From the IMG/VR virus record IMGVR_UViG_3300018080_008188, positions 1 to 64,000 of that record: 64,000 nucleotides of DNA; one strand, written 5' to 3'. The notes under the pieces are model-generated. The model saw only the letters and a list, made by a program, of their open reading frames with translations. It was not told where the DNA came from and did no database searches. The DNA is from a virus. Below, piece by piece: positions 25,701 through 33,590 of the stretch; the first letter of the stretch is position 1, and every line of letters starts with the position of its first letter. Made by a program: the position numbers and the translations under genes.

Positions 25701-26803
25701 AGAAGAGCGAAGCGGAGCTGAAGCTGGAGCGCATGCTCGAAGCGCGCGCCGCAAAGCGGCGCCGGATGGTGCGAATTGCGCTTGGCGCCGAAGAGGCCGA
25801 AGGGCTTTCCGAACGCGTCGAGGCTCTTGAGGAGCTGGAGGAGAAGGAGCACGACATTCCCCTCGGTCCCGAAGAGAAGACTCCGGAGCCCGCTGCCGAG
25901 GACGACGACGATGAGCTTCTTGCCAAGCTCCTGTCTGAGTTCGAGGAAGAGGAAAAGAAAGAGGATGAGGAAGGCGAAGAGGACTTCGAGGACGAGCCGG
26001 AGCTTGACGCTTTTGACGGCGGTCTGATGGCAGATGCTGCGCAGCGCAGGGAATGGCGCGAGAAGCTGGCGTCCGACATGGAGAAAATGGCTGCTGGCGA
26101 CTACCAGCTGAAGCTGGACCCTGCCGCTGACATGGACACAGACATGGTTCCTGCCGCGCATCCGCAGGGCGGTTATTCGCTTGAGGGTCTGGACACCTCT
26201 CCTTCCGACGAGGGGCACAAGATCGAACGCATCGACGAGATCAAGGCCAAAATCATGAAAGCAGTCGAAAGCCTTCCTCCGGTGCGCGAGGCTGTCGAGC
26301 GCGTCGGTGACTTGCTGAAGTCCGGTGCGCTGATTGAAGCCGATCTTGGCGACGAGGCGAAGCTCAAGGCTCTTGCCGTCGATCCGGAAGCCGCAAAGTA
26401 CTGGAGCCAGTACTTCGGCGAAGGCGACCAGGCAAGCAAGCAGTTCGGTCAGGAGCTGACCAAGGAGTTCGTCCAGAAGAAGGCGAGCGCCGATGCCGAC
26501 ACATACCGGATCAAACTGGCTAGGGCCTATGATGTTGCTCTTGAAATGCAGGACAAGGGCATGATTGACGGTCAGAACGATCTGCACACCCAGGTTCACG
26601 AGCTGATGGAGTTCGACGACAAGGCTTTCGAGGCTTTCAAGAAGTCCATCGACCGGTTCCCCGGAACCGGAGGCTCGGTCCGAACCGCGAGTGCCGGAAA
26701 GGCGATCGAGGTCGGAGTTCAGAACGAAGTCGGAGAAGGCGGCCATGCTGCCATGGCTGATGACGCAGTGTCGCTTGCCAGCCAGCTGAAGCGAATTTGG
26801 TAG
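22778..26803 (+). CDS. prohead protease fused to a scaffold-like region
   Basis: This is a 1341-residue protein. The start is the ATG at 22778 after AAAGGAG, overlapping the HNH stop. Residues about 20-230 resemble phage prohead maturation proteases: NNNGDIFPESEL, then CKDHQ with His134, then STGYATNVSMG with Ser185, and a zinc-like CFEC...CLH group just after. The protease cleaves scaffold and capsid proteins inside the prohead. The remainder is scaffold-like: helical segments, a duplicated Gly-rich unit, Pro/Ala linkers, a long Lys/Glu/Asp low-complexity block (about 910-985) and helical C-terminal segments. An internal strong ribosome site at 24122 allows the scaffold part to be made alone. 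It is the last large gene before the internal-protein set. Confidence 0.82.
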   Translation: MTIVKFAESQFTSDQIHTPDIALADDLVRSRFLHKVAALKKVAPKANDFVYFSCVMMHSGEAALVDQATGEPKLGSNGKPLTSEWIIDKKGSWKWKCSDPNVLPYKNNNGDIFPESELKKAYRLWVGRPLCKDHQSSSVDGVRGLVVDTYWDDKYKRVVALCALDKINYPDLARKVSTGYATNVSMGTAVGKSICFECGNIARTEAEYCLHVKGKTTYGEINIDLSPIELSIVVTGADPGAKLRSVIASLNKYSKEKVNQVEQLRTAGCVVPGEVDRLENEIGELKRQLSLAGSAISKKALDDESSTKIRNLMAVIDSPNASADAKSMANRQLIQELSEDMSPGELAAGEAGTPAASEAGRAPAVSEANTPYGMAGNYAMTGGRGDATQDPHSSGPVPHWSLDGRESRLAEMGLGAQVLVIQSRLDAMEKALHDMPGSIRATASSRTNKEENNMSKLEERARARRALFDKKAYHQGGGGVNDPQTYPVDPTNDQLKTKGDKQMDGQGLEPGSDGLHPGYQSYGNELELKKKLSRAELEQRRLRREALLSQGEDKFFSDGNNVYKRDVSGNVTQLKEIPKPAMSADDDHDPDEPVDPADLLSQAYWQGGGGVNEPQTYPVDPMNDSLKTDGDKQMEGQGMEPGNDGVHPGYQSYGNEEALRKRLLRADLRAEFIKVFANHEKSDINKQASRWDVYADGEKVMTVKGGEAYDGEFLGQYWDFFSSKDYGRRLMAELRDKGLSKVAYELTGRIVTAQPPIPAPPAPEAAAPPAPPLPAEEPALSEGEEPADAEKTKDEVDDALKKVEEDLAHLKSLLGSEGVATKGKEELPPIEETVPATASSEMQIRVAELIEGLDNSGDELALLSETLGRKLQPKSEEEVAARDELVQIARESLDACGELRKDAALVLEAAKEEEGDDKKEKEDDKDKDLPPFMKRKRGKGKEEESEKKEDKKDKKEEEKEEDKKEDEKDDKKEDKKSEAELKLERMLEARAAKRRRMVRIALGAEEAEGLSERVEALEELEEKEHDIPLGPEEKTPEPAAEDDDDELLAKLLSEFEEEEKKEDEEGEEDFEDEPELDAFDGGLMADAAQRREWREKLASDMEKMAAGDYQLKLDPAADMDTDMVPAAHPQGGYSLEGLDTSPSDEGHKIERIDEIKAKIMKAVESLPPVREAVERVGDLLKSGALIEADLGDEAKLKALAVDPEAAKYWSQYFGEGDQASKQFGQELTKEFVQKKASADADTYRIKLARAYDVALEMQDKGMIDGQNDLHTQVHELMEFDDKAFEAFKKSIDRFPGTGGSVRTASAGKAIEVGVQNEVGEGGHAAMADDAVSLASQLKRIW
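24137..26803 (+). CDS. nested in-frame scaffold protein (internal start)
   Basis: AAGGAGG at 24122-24128 lies eight bases before an in-frame ATG at 24137 inside the protease gene. Starting there would give an 888-residue protein beginning MSKLEERARARRAL, without the protease domain. Nested scaffolds of this form are known in lambda (C/Nu3) and related phages, where the shorter product is the main scaffold. The protein contains the duplicated Gly-rich unit, the charged low-complexity block and the helical end. The Shine-Dalgarno match is better than that of many real starts here, which is the only direct evidence. Confidence 0.6.
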   Translation: MSKLEERARARRALFDKKAYHQGGGGVNDPQTYPVDPTNDQLKTKGDKQMDGQGLEPGSDGLHPGYQSYGNELELKKKLSRAELEQRRLRREALLSQGEDKFFSDGNNVYKRDVSGNVTQLKEIPKPAMSADDDHDPDEPVDPADLLSQAYWQGGGGVNEPQTYPVDPMNDSLKTDGDKQMEGQGMEPGNDGVHPGYQSYGNEEALRKRLLRADLRAEFIKVFANHEKSDINKQASRWDVYADGEKVMTVKGGEAYDGEFLGQYWDFFSSKDYGRRLMAELRDKGLSKVAYELTGRIVTAQPPIPAPPAPEAAAPPAPPLPAEEPALSEGEEPADAEKTKDEVDDALKKVEEDLAHLKSLLGSEGVATKGKEELPPIEETVPATASSEMQIRVAELIEGLDNSGDELALLSETLGRKLQPKSEEEVAARDELVQIARESLDACGELRKDAALVLEAAKEEEGDDKKEKEDDKDKDLPPFMKRKRGKGKEEESEKKEDKKDKKEEEKEEDKKEDEKDDKKEDKKSEAELKLERMLEARAAKRRRMVRIALGAEEAEGLSERVEALEELEEKEHDIPLGPEEKTPEPAAEDDDDELLAKLLSEFEEEEKKEDEEGEEDFEDEPELDAFDGGLMADAAQRREWREKLASDMEKMAAGDYQLKLDPAADMDTDMVPAAHPQGGYSLEGLDTSPSDEGHKIERIDEIKAKIMKAVESLPPVREAVERVGDLLKSGALIEADLGDEAKLKALAVDPEAAKYWSQYFGEGDQASKQFGQELTKEFVQKKASADADTYRIKLARAYDVALEMQDKGMIDGQNDLHTQVHELMEFDDKAFEAFKKSIDRFPGTGGSVRTASAGKAIEVGVQNEVGEGGHAAMADDAVSLASQLKRIW
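24194..24352 (+). repeat. Gly-rich 53-residue repeat, copy 1
   Basis: This unit begins YHQGGGGVNDPQTYPVDP and ends HPGYQSYGNE. It recurs once at 24587 with about three-quarters or more of residues identical. The copies lie 393 bases apart in frame. It looks like an internal duplication in the scaffold part. Confidence 0.85.
24587..24745 (+). repeat. Gly-rich 53-residue repeat, copy 2
   Basis: The second copy begins YWQGGGGVNEPQTYPVDP and ends HPGYQSYGNE, the same length as copy 1. Both are followed by a Leu/Arg-rich helix (LKKKLSRAEL; LRKRLLRADL), so the duplicated block is longer than the Gly-rich part. Confidence 0.85.
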
Positions 26804-26814
26804 AAAACCGGATG

Positions 26815-26838
26815 TCCGGGGACCTTATGGTCCCCGGA
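26815..26838 (+). terminator. strong hairpin after the protease-scaffold gene
   Basis: A perfect ten-pair stem TCCGGGGACC/GGTCCCCGGA encloses the loop TTAT just after the stop. There is no T run, so it may be a processing or mRNA-protecting structure rather than an intrinsic terminator. Confidence 0.5.
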
Positions 26839-26866
26839 TGTTCCATAGCATAAAAAGGAGTGCCCG

Positions 26867-27043
26867 ATGCAGAGCAAGCGCGAAGTGCGACTGGAGCTTG
26901 AACGCGACCTGAAGCCTTTCGACATCACCGACGATGAGATAGACGCATTGCTCGAATGGCTCGGCTACAAGCCGAAGAAAGGCATGCTCATCCTTAACAC
27001 CGGAAAAATAAGGAGTCAAACTGCCGATGAAAAGCAGCGCTGA
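26867..27043 (+). CDS. very small hypothetical protein (58 residues)
   Basis: ATG at 26867 follows AAAAAGGAG with good spacing and opens a 58-residue frame (MQSKREVRLELERDL at the start) ending TGA at 27041-27043. It is highly charged and predicted helical (residues 5-35), then LGYKPKKGMLIL. It overlaps the next gene by 17 bases, as is usual here. There is no known family. Its ribosome site and tight fit between the hairpin and the next gene support it being real. Confidence 0.6.
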   Translation: MQSKREVRLELERDLKPFDITDDEIDALLEWLGYKPKKGMLILNTGKIRSQTADEKQR

Positions 27044-27272
27044 TGAAATAGCGGCCGCGATGGTCGACGCCTTGAAAATGAGCAGGAAAGCCGGATGGGG
27101 CATGGGTTCTGTAAGCCTGGAGCATGTCATAGCAGAGCTGGCCAAGGCGCGCAGCTGCGCGGAAGTGGAAGCGGTAAACCAGAAATATGTGGCCAGCGGA
27201 AAGCTGGCTGACAAGACCGACCAAGGAATGATGGCTGTCGCCGACAGAAAGCGGGAGCTTGGATGCAAATGA
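27027..27272 (+). CDS. small helical protein with shared N-terminal motif
   Basis: This 81-residue protein has AAGGAG at 27010 serving its start. The N-terminus SADEIAAAMVDALKMSRKAG matches the N-termini of the next two genes (DIAAAMSGILED; DQIVAGMVALLED). The rest is helical. The shared N-terminus may be a targeting or prohead-association sequence. No catalytic features are visible. Confidence 0.7.
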   Translation: MKSSADEIAAAMVDALKMSRKAGWGMGSVSLEHVIAELAKARSCAEVEAVNQKYVASGKLADKTDQGMMAVADRKRELGCK

Positions 27273-27294
27273 TGCCTGTGAGGAGGCTTGAACA

Positions 27295-27987
27295 ATGACC
27301 CTGAAGTCCTACCATGCCAACGACATTGCTGCCGCGATGTCTGGCATTCTTGAAGACGAGAGCTTTGCCGGACTCTATCGCACGGCATCTCTGGAACAAA
27401 AGGCTGAAGACAAGGGAGAGAAGAAACCGTGCGGCTGTTATGTCGCGGACGGTCCGTGTGTTCACGACGGGCTTGTGGCGGACGATGCCGTTTCCGAAAC
27501 GCCTGCGGAAAAGCCCGGAGAAGAGGCTCCGGCATGCGACGCCGGAGACATTCAGCTGGCGATTGCAATCGATTTCGCAGTAGAACGCCTTTCGAAGGTG
27601 GCTGGAGCGCTGGACAAATCCGGATTCGCCGGAGTGGCCGACAAGATCGACGCTGTAATTTCCAACCTTTCCGACAGCCGCCCGAAAGTTGCGATTGCTG
27701 CCGCCAAAAAGGGCAAGAAGAACGGAAAGGGCGGAGACGGAAAGCCCGGGCGTTCTTACAAGGAGTGGCTGAAGGCTCTTCCTGACGGCAAGGACAAAGA
27801 AGCCTTCCGGAAGCGCTATGAGGGCGCTATGGAAACCGCCAAGAAAAAAGGCATGAAAAAGAAGGACGCCGAAGAATACGCCGCGCGTACGGCTATCGAC
27901 AAGCTGCCGAAAAAGTACCTCAAAGAGCCGACCGGAGTCCACGGACCGGGAAAGAGCGGTCCAAAGGTCAAGAAGGGAAAGAAGTAG
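27295..27987 (+). CDS. internal-protein-like gene with N-terminal motif, hairpin module and basic tail
   Basis: The product has 230 residues. It opens with the shared N-terminal motif (NDIAAAMSGILEDESFAG). A small Cys/His cluster follows (CGCYVADGPCVHDG, residues 44-57). The hairpin module is at about residues 96-125 (LSKVAGALDKSGFAGVADKI). Residues 137-230 are very Lys-rich with GKKNGKGGDGKPG, suggesting DNA contact inside the capsid. The start follows AGGAGG. Its likely role is a DNA-condensing or ejected head protein; that is inference from charge and context. Confidence 0.7.
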   Translation: MTLKSYHANDIAAAMSGILEDESFAGLYRTASLEQKAEDKGEKKPCGCYVADGPCVHDGLVADDAVSETPAEKPGEEAPACDAGDIQLAIAIDFAVERLSKVAGALDKSGFAGVADKIDAVISNLSDSRPKVAIAAAKKGKKNGKGGDGKPGRSYKEWLKALPDGKDKEAFRKRYEGAMETAKKKGMKKKDAEEYAARTAIDKLPKKYLKEPTGVHGPGKSGPKVKKGKK

Positions 27988-27996
27988 GAGGCCGTC

Positions 27997-28380
27997 ATGA
28001 AAAACTCGGACCAGATTGTAGCAGGAATGGTTGCTCTGCTTGAGGACAGCGGTGTTCTTGAAAAGAAGGCCTCCGGCGACGAACTTGTGGCGATTGCCGG
28101 ATCGCTTGTCCGCGTGGCAGACCTTGCCGACGCCGCAGGCGCCCCGGATGTTGCCGATGCAGTTTCCATGGCTCTCGGAAACCTCGCTGAAAAGGGCGTG
28201 GAAGCCGAAGTTGCAATGCCAGGCGCTGACGCCGAGTTGACGGCTCCGGACCTTGTTCTAAAGGCGGAAGCCGACACACTGATCAGGATCGCCGACAGGC
28301 TCGACAAGATGGGGCATGAGGAAGCCGCGTCCGCATTGGACATTGCCCTTTCGCATCTGGGCGAAAGGCTTTCGGGCTAG
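27997..28380 (+). CDS. small helical protein with two hairpin modules
   Basis: This 127-residue protein consists of the shared N-terminal motif (NSDQIVAGMVALLEDSG) followed by two copies of the hairpin: LVRVADLADAAGAPDVADAV (about 36-60) and LIRIADRLDKMGHEEAASAL (about 94-115). It is therefore the minimal form of this protein family, and the best guide to the module's boundaries. There is no other domain. The start follows GGAGGCCGTC nine bases after the previous stop. Confidence 0.7.
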   Translation: MKNSDQIVAGMVALLEDSGVLEKKASGDELVAIAGSLVRVADLADAAGAPDVADAVSMALGNLAEKGVEAEVAMPGADAELTAPDLVLKAEADTLIRIADRLDKMGHEEAASALDIALSHLGERLSG

Positions 28381-28416
28381 TTCGCAGCTCCTCTGGCTGT
28401 GGGAAAGGCATCAGAA

Positions 28417-29112
28417 ATGGTATTGAGGCTCATTCAGATCGGCAACGCGCTGTCGACCAGCTATACGGTAGACAGTACTTCCGTTTTCCAGCCGGGCAAC
28501 ATCGGCCAGCTAAAGGTCGTTGGAAACCAAGTGGTTGCAGGGCTGTCTGACGGAACTGCCCCTTTCGGCATCATAGACGACGTCCGCACCGCCGCCTTCA
28601 CCACGCCCAGCATCGACGTGGTGACGGTCATACCGGCCGTGGGCGTCCAGGACGCGTACGGCCGGTACTACACTGTGGCTGAGGCAAAGCAGGAGCTGCC
28701 GGACTCGCAGATAGTCCCGTCCAGCTTCGTGTGCGATGTTGAAAACCTGGAATTGAACCACATAAACGGCATCCTTACGGCTCCGGCTGGCACGGAGCTG
28801 AACTTCGACCTAGACGGGGACCATATTCCCGACAGCATAAAGGTCATCTCAAGCTATGTGTCCAGGGTGCCCGACCTTCCGGGCGACGACACGACGCTTG
28901 GCAGCAACCGCGTGACGCTGTGGTTTTGCCGCGGAATATTTGAGACCGACCAGTTCGACCCGACGCAGCGCTACCCGATCAACGCCACTTTGTATGTGAA
29001 CGAGAACGGGCAGCTAACTTCAAAGCAGATAACCCCGCAGCATCCTCCGGTGGGCATCGTAACGGGTCCTCCCAGCGCGATGATCAACACGCTGCAGTTC
29101 CTGTGGGGATAA
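28417..29112 (+). CDS. beta-rich virion structural protein
   Basis: This is a 231-residue protein; the ATG at 28417, nine bases past GGAAAGG, is preferred to an in-frame GTG at 28399. Alternating hydrophobic pattern and many Gly/Pro/Thr turns indicate a beta-sandwich (for example VVAGLSDGTAPFGIIDDVRT and APAGTELNFDLDGDHI). It ends with IVTGPPSAMINTLQFLWG. The style fits capsid decoration or head-completion proteins, and it lies between helical internal proteins in the head cluster. I cannot assign a family. Confidence 0.7.
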   Translation: MVLRLIQIGNALSTSYTVDSTSVFQPGNIGQLKVVGNQVVAGLSDGTAPFGIIDDVRTAAFTTPSIDVVTVIPAVGVQDAYGRYYTVAEAKQELPDSQIVPSSFVCDVENLELNHINGILTAPAGTELNFDLDGDHIPDSIKVISSYVSRVPDLPGDDTTLGSNRVTLWFCRGIFETDQFDPTQRYPINATLYVNENGQLTSKQITPQHPPVGIVTGPPSAMINTLQFLWG

Positions 29113-29122
29113 GGAGGCGCGC

Positions 29123-29665
29123 ATGTCTTTTGCACGCGAAGACCGCATGGCGTGGGACGCCAGCGAAGTCATGGCGGAGCTGGAGAAAATAGCCAAAGAA
29201 ACCGGTGTGCTGGACGGTCCGCCGCCCGAGGCGTTTCAGCCGATTGTGATTGAAGCGGAAGAGAAAGAGCCGGAGCTGGAGCAGAAGCAGCCGGAGCCGG
29301 TCCAGCCCGCCGACGAGCAGAGGGCGGACGACGCGGGGATCGGAGTCGGGGAGCTTAATGGACTAACAGCCGCGGTCAAAAAAGGCCTAAAGGCTATGGC
29401 GTACAACCTGGCAGATGCCGGGATGATCAAGAAAGCCCATGCTGTTGAGTGCACGCTCAAGGAAATCGAACCCATCTGCGAGAACATCAGAGCCGTTGCC
29501 CAGCGCATTGCACGCATGGGGGACGGTTTTTTGCGTCAGAATGAGAATGTCCTGGCGACGTCTTCGTTCAGGCTGGCGACGTCACTCATGGAGAAGGCGG
29601 CCGAATACGAAGTGAACAAGCAGCAGCAGCAGGAGGAGGACAGCGATGCGCCACATCAAAGCTAG
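29123..29665 (+). CDS. virion-cluster protein with shared N-terminal motif and hairpin
   Basis: The product has 180 residues and starts after AAGGAGG. Residues about 9-28 (WDASEVMAELEKIAKETGVL) match the N-termini of the next large gene and of the gene at 34692. Residues 40-75 are a Pro/Glu/Gln linker. A hairpin copy lies at about 89-117 (LKAMAYNLADAGMIKKAHAV), and the C-terminal half is helical with a Gln-rich end. No enzymatic motif was seen. It overlaps the next gene by 20 bases. Confidence 0.7.
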   Translation: MSFAREDRMAWDASEVMAELEKIAKETGVLDGPPPEAFQPIVIEAEEKEPELEQKQPEPVQPADEQRADDAGIGVGELNGLTAAVKKGLKAMAYNLADAGMIKKAHAVECTLKEIEPICENIRAVAQRIARMGDGFLRQNENVLATSSFRLATSLMEKAAEYEVNKQQQQEEDSDAPHQS

Positions 29666-32600
29666 CGAAAGCGTAGTCATACGGGAGCTTGAAAAAATAG
29701 CGTCCGACATGGGCTGGGTAGTTGAGGAGAAAGCAGATCCCGGGCTTGAAAACGCTGTGCGCGAAAAGGTCAATTCCGTTGGGGCGCTGCTGCCTTCCAA
29801 TGTATCTCTGGAGCATGTGCTGCCGGTGCCCGAAGGCGGAGACGTGAGGCGCGCGCTGGATGTTGTCCGGCACGCCGCCTCCAGGCATGAGGCAAAAGAA
29901 TCCGGCGGAAAATACCGCGCGGCTGTAGAAATGCTTGGTGACAGCAACCTAGATAGGGTTCTTGCCGGCCTTGAGGGTGTCGAAAATATTATCAAGTCTG
30001 CCGAAGTATACAACATGGAAGATGTACTAAGAGATGCCAGAAAACTCGACGAGAAGCGTGGACCGAAACAACAGAAAAGAGTGGATCCGGGTTTGGTGCG
30101 GAAAATTACGAAGCTCTGGAACCAACTTCCCATTCCAGACAAACGCAAATTACTTGGCGGCTTGGATGTAAAATCATGGACGAAGAAATACGGCCCTCTG
30201 ATTGAACATTTTGCTAAACCGCAGAATTTCAAACAACTTCAGCAGACGCACGCACGCTTATCGAATGTTAAAAATGTGGAATTTGGCAAACCCGTTATTG
30301 AGCGTGCCCCATATTCTACTAAAAGAAAAACAAGGAGGACAGGAAATCCAACTCTGGTCAAGGTTCAGAAGTACTTGGTGCGCTGGTTCAAAAACCCGGC
30401 AATACTGGGACCCACCGGTGCTGACGGTTTCTGGGGAAGATATACTGCCAAGGCATGGAACAGGTTCATGAAAGACATAGGAAACACGGCTTTGGCTAAT
30501 AAGGGACCGAAAAATCCTCCGGATCAAGGAAACCTTGAGTGGTTTTTGCATGTAATGCAATATGGCGAAAAGCCGGCACCAAGGCAAACCGAACGGCAAA
30601 CTACGCAACAGCAGTCCGGTCAGCAGCCTGCTGATCTGGGCAGATCATCGCCTTTTGCCTGGCAGTCGAAAGCTCACGACGCGCGCGATTCGCAACTCGA
30701 AAGGTTTGGCGATGCCAAGGAGAATATGATGAGCAGACACGATGGGCGCAAAGTTTCCGTAGCGCAGGACATGCCGGCCGAGCACATTCCCGAAGGCCTT
30801 GCGGGACGTCCCGTCCCCGTCCCTTCGGCTGAAGAGCTTGCCAAGCGCAAACCGCAACAGCAGGCGTTCCAGCCGAAGCTCCCGGACTGGATGAAGGGGG
30901 ACGAGGTTCCGGATGTGGTTCCTGAGCATCTGGTGCAGCCGCGCCAGCCGGAAACCGCGCCAACGGCTTCGCCGTACGCGCAGCTTTCCGGACCCGACCA
31001 GGCGTTTGTCAGAAACAGGGCGCGCCAGCTGGTCGAGATGTCGCGCGGCAGGCTGACTCCGCAGCAGGCGCAGCAGAGGGCGATCATTGAGCTTCAGAGG
31101 CGCAAGGGAGCTTCCGTTGCGCTGGACCTGGTGTCTCTCGCCGGCGACCTTGAAAAGATGGGGGAGCACAAGGCTGCGCGGGCAGTCGATAGGCAGCTGG
31201 CCATCTACAAGGCGGCTCTGGACAGGCTGTACGACATCACTGGAGAGACCGGGGAGCAGCTGATCGACAAAGCCCACCCCGGCGGAGGTCCGACGATGGC
31301 TCCCGCCGCCGACGAGGGCGGAAAGGTGGAGACGATCGTCGAGGAGCAGAGGAAGAACATCGAGCGGGCGACGAAGGCGCCGACCGGCAAGTACGCGTTC
31401 GTGGTGCGGCAGCTCGTTTCGCTGGCCAACCGCCTGGAGGGCGAGGGCAAGGCGAATGCTGTCGCGTCGGTAGACAAGGCTCTCAGGGACATCGAGAGGA
31501 GGGCGTCGCTCCCTTTCGTCGGTAACGCCGGACTGCATAACATTGAGAGGAAAGCTAAGCAGGTCGGTGACGATACCGAGCTTAGGGTGGCGTTCGCCAA
31601 AAAGATACGCTCTCTGAGCGGCAAGGCAGCCAAAATAGAGGGGGCCGTTGAGGACCAGCACTGGATTGGTCCGTCGGAGCGCGAAAAGGATTACTGGATA
31701 TCCTGGAATTTCGGCAGCAGGAAAAGGAACTGCCAGGAATACGACCAGTTTGCCGACGACGCAAAAGAGGCGCTCGCGTGGTGGGCCGTCAACATAGGCA
31801 GCTTTCTCAAAAGCGGCAAAATGAGCAAGCTTGCGGTTTCTGTTCGGCAGATGACGGGCGTGTTCAAGACAATAGGCGAATACTACGAAATCGTAAAAGA
31901 CGACAACTCGCCGAACGCTCTTTACGACGATTTCAAGGCGACGGCCGATTCGATCATTGCGGCCGTAGGCGCGCTGGAGAAGGGAAACAGAAACAAGGCT
32001 TTGGAGTATCTTGGCATCAAGGCAAAGGAAAAAGAAGCGCCAAGCAAGCCCGGCGCTTCTCCGTCTGCCGTAAAAATGCTCGATGCGACAAGCGCCCAGG
32101 CGAAGTACAAGAGTCTGCTGTCCCGCTTCCGGAACGCCCTTCGCAACCCCAAGGACGATGAGAAGCTGCTAAGCGCTTTTTCAAAACGCCATGTCGGGCT
32201 GGATTCCCTTTTCAAATGGATTCAGAAAGAGCTGTCCCAGGTTGACAAGATGTCTGATGCGACGGTAGTCAAGCAAAGGAACATGGTCCGAAAATACATC
32301 AAGCAGCTTGTGCAGCGCGGAGCCATAGCGGTTCAGGCCGGCAACAGAAGCGATCTCATCAGAAAGCTCGCCGAGAAGCCTGCGCAGACTGCTCCGCAGC
32401 AGCCCAAGGGCCAGTCGGGAGGTCTGCCAGAATTGGCTACCGGAAAACCCAGGAGGGTGCCGACCGGCCAGCGACGTAGGCCGAGAGTACAGTACGACGC
32501 CGATGTGGCGCGCCTACAGGTCATGATGGCCAAGGCAGGATACCGCAGCATGATGCCGACGACTTTCAAAACGGGGAAGCCGGACGGCAAGTGGGGCAAG

Positions 32601-33590
32601 GAAACCGCCAAGGTGTGGAACCAGGTCCTGCGCAAGAAGTTTCTTGAGGCTGCCGGCGGCAGCCCGCAATACGACATAGGCGGAGCCTCCCCTGCCAGGC
32701 AGCCCGGTCCGGGTGCCATCCAGAAAGCCATGCGGGCCGCGCAGTACCTGTCAATGGCAGGGCGGTCGCCGGGGCTCAGCGGAACCGTCAAGCTCGCCGA
32801 GGGCGTGGAGGTTCCGGCAAGCTCCATGCGAGATCCTGTCATGTTCATGCGCGCTCTGGCGAAGGTGCAAGCCAGCGGCGTGTCGGGCAAGCGGATCATG
32901 TCGCCAGAGAACCTGAAGGCGGCCGTCAAGCTTCTGGACGCATACGAGAACACCCTCAGGGACGCGCGCCATCCGAACTACATGGGCCTGTACTACCAGC
33001 AGGGCCCGGCCGCCGTAAGGCGGCGCCTTGCCGCCGTGAGGGGTCTCAGGGCAAAGCTGCAGAGAAGCAGCGGCGACGTTCCCCCGAGCTACGATGTTGG
33101 CGGAGGCACGGGATATGGCAAAGGTGGCGAAGGAGAGGGGCTGGGATACAGCCCCATGCTAGGAGGGCGCGGCCAGCAGGCAGCAAGAATGCCGAGAAGA
33201 GGCTGGGTGACCGAAATGTTCAAGAACGACCCGAGCAGGATGAGCGCATTTGTAAGCGCATTTCCAGGCGCCGCGAGATCGGCGTCTCCGGGAGATTACA
33301 TAACCTCGATGTGGGGTGGTGCCAGAGTGGCGAGAAACCCCAACCTGTTCATGCAGTTCTCCCACAAGATAGCCCCGCGCCGCTCAAAGGACTTCGCTGC
33401 CGGGGCGGGGGCGAAGGAAAGCGCCCTGAAGTATCTCGGCTATCTGCAGGACAAGACATCAAAGTTCCTGTCTGAACTGTACGATGTGGTCGGTCCAAGT
33501 GACTGGAGGTATACCAGTGCGTACAGCCAATGGGAGGAGATGACTGGCAATGAGCCTTACCTGCGTCAGCAGCTCGCCGGAATGCAGTAG
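29646..33590 (+). CDS. large probable internal/ejected virion protein with peptidoglycan-binding-like units
   Basis: This is a 1314-residue protein. The N-terminus (ASESVVIRELEKIASDMG) carries the shared motif. Two units resemble peptidoglycan-binding repeats: one near residue 260 (DGFWGRYTAKAWNRF) and one near 980 (DGKWGKETAKVWNQV). Residues about 490-620 contain two hairpin modules (LVSLAGDLEKMGEHKAARAV; LVSLANRLEGEGKANAVASV) flanking DITGETGEQLIDKAHP, a segment shared with the gene at 34692. Gln/Pro-rich linkers separate the parts. No membrane segment is evident. The size, modular form and position before the capsid gene suit an ejection protein that meets the cell wall; a tape measure is less likely because it lies in the head cluster. 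Confidence 0.75.
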   Translation: MRHIKASESVVIRELEKIASDMGWVVEEKADPGLENAVREKVNSVGALLPSNVSLEHVLPVPEGGDVRRALDVVRHAASRHEAKESGGKYRAAVEMLGDSNLDRVLAGLEGVENIIKSAEVYNMEDVLRDARKLDEKRGPKQQKRVDPGLVRKITKLWNQLPIPDKRKLLGGLDVKSWTKKYGPLIEHFAKPQNFKQLQQTHARLSNVKNVEFGKPVIERAPYSTKRKTRRTGNPTLVKVQKYLVRWFKNPAILGPTGADGFWGRYTAKAWNRFMKDIGNTALANKGPKNPPDQGNLEWFLHVMQYGEKPAPRQTERQTTQQQSGQQPADLGRSSPFAWQSKAHDARDSQLERFGDAKENMMSRHDGRKVSVAQDMPAEHIPEGLAGRPVPVPSAEELAKRKPQQQAFQPKLPDWMKGDEVPDVVPEHLVQPRQPETAPTASPYAQLSGPDQAFVRNRARQLVEMSRGRLTPQQAQQRAIIELQRRKGASVALDLVSLAGDLEKMGEHKAARAVDRQLAIYKAALDRLYDITGETGEQLIDKAHPGGGPTMAPAADEGGKVETIVEEQRKNIERATKAPTGKYAFVVRQLVSLANRLEGEGKANAVASVDKALRDIERRASLPFVGNAGLHNIERKAKQVGDDTELRVAFAKKIRSLSGKAAKIEGAVEDQHWIGPSEREKDYWISWNFGSRKRNCQEYDQFADDAKEALAWWAVNIGSFLKSGKMSKLAVSVRQMTGVFKTIGEYYEIVKDDNSPNALYDDFKATADSIIAAVGALEKGNRNKALEYLGIKAKEKEAPSKPGASPSAVKMLDATSAQAKYKSLLSRFRNALRNPKDDEKLLSAFSKRHVGLDSLFKWIQKELSQVDKMSDATVVKQRNMVRKYIKQLVQRGAIAVQAGNRSDLIRKLAEKPAQTAPQQPKGQSGGLPELATGKPRRVPTGQRRRPRVQYDADVARLQVMMAKAGYRSMMPTTFKTGKPDGKWGKETAKVWNQVLRKKFLEAAGGSPQYDIGGASPARQPGPGAIQKAMRAAQYLSMAGRSPGLSGTVKLAEGVEVPASSMRDPVMFMRALAKVQASGVSGKRIMSPENLKAAVKLLDAYENTLRDARHPNYMGLYYQQGPAAVRRRLAAVRGLRAKLQRSSGDVPPSYDVGGGTGYGKGGEGEGLGYSPMLGGRGQQAARMPRRGWVTEMFKNDPSRMSAFVSAFPGAARSASPGDYITSMWGGARVARNPNLFMQFSHKIAPRRSKDFAAGAGAKESALKYLGYLQDKTSKFLSELYDVVGPSDWRYTSAYSQWEEMTGNEPYLRQQLAGMQ

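Noticed and set aside
25006-26746. Long open frames on the minus strand across the scaffold gene
   Set aside because: They mirror the low-complexity Glu/Lys/Asp codons of the plus-strand gene, giving Ser- or Leu-rich text without ribosome sites or motifs.
29646-33590. Tape measure protein
   Set aside because: It is long and modular, but sits upstream of the capsid gene among head proteins and lacks the hydrophobic and repeat pattern of tape measures.
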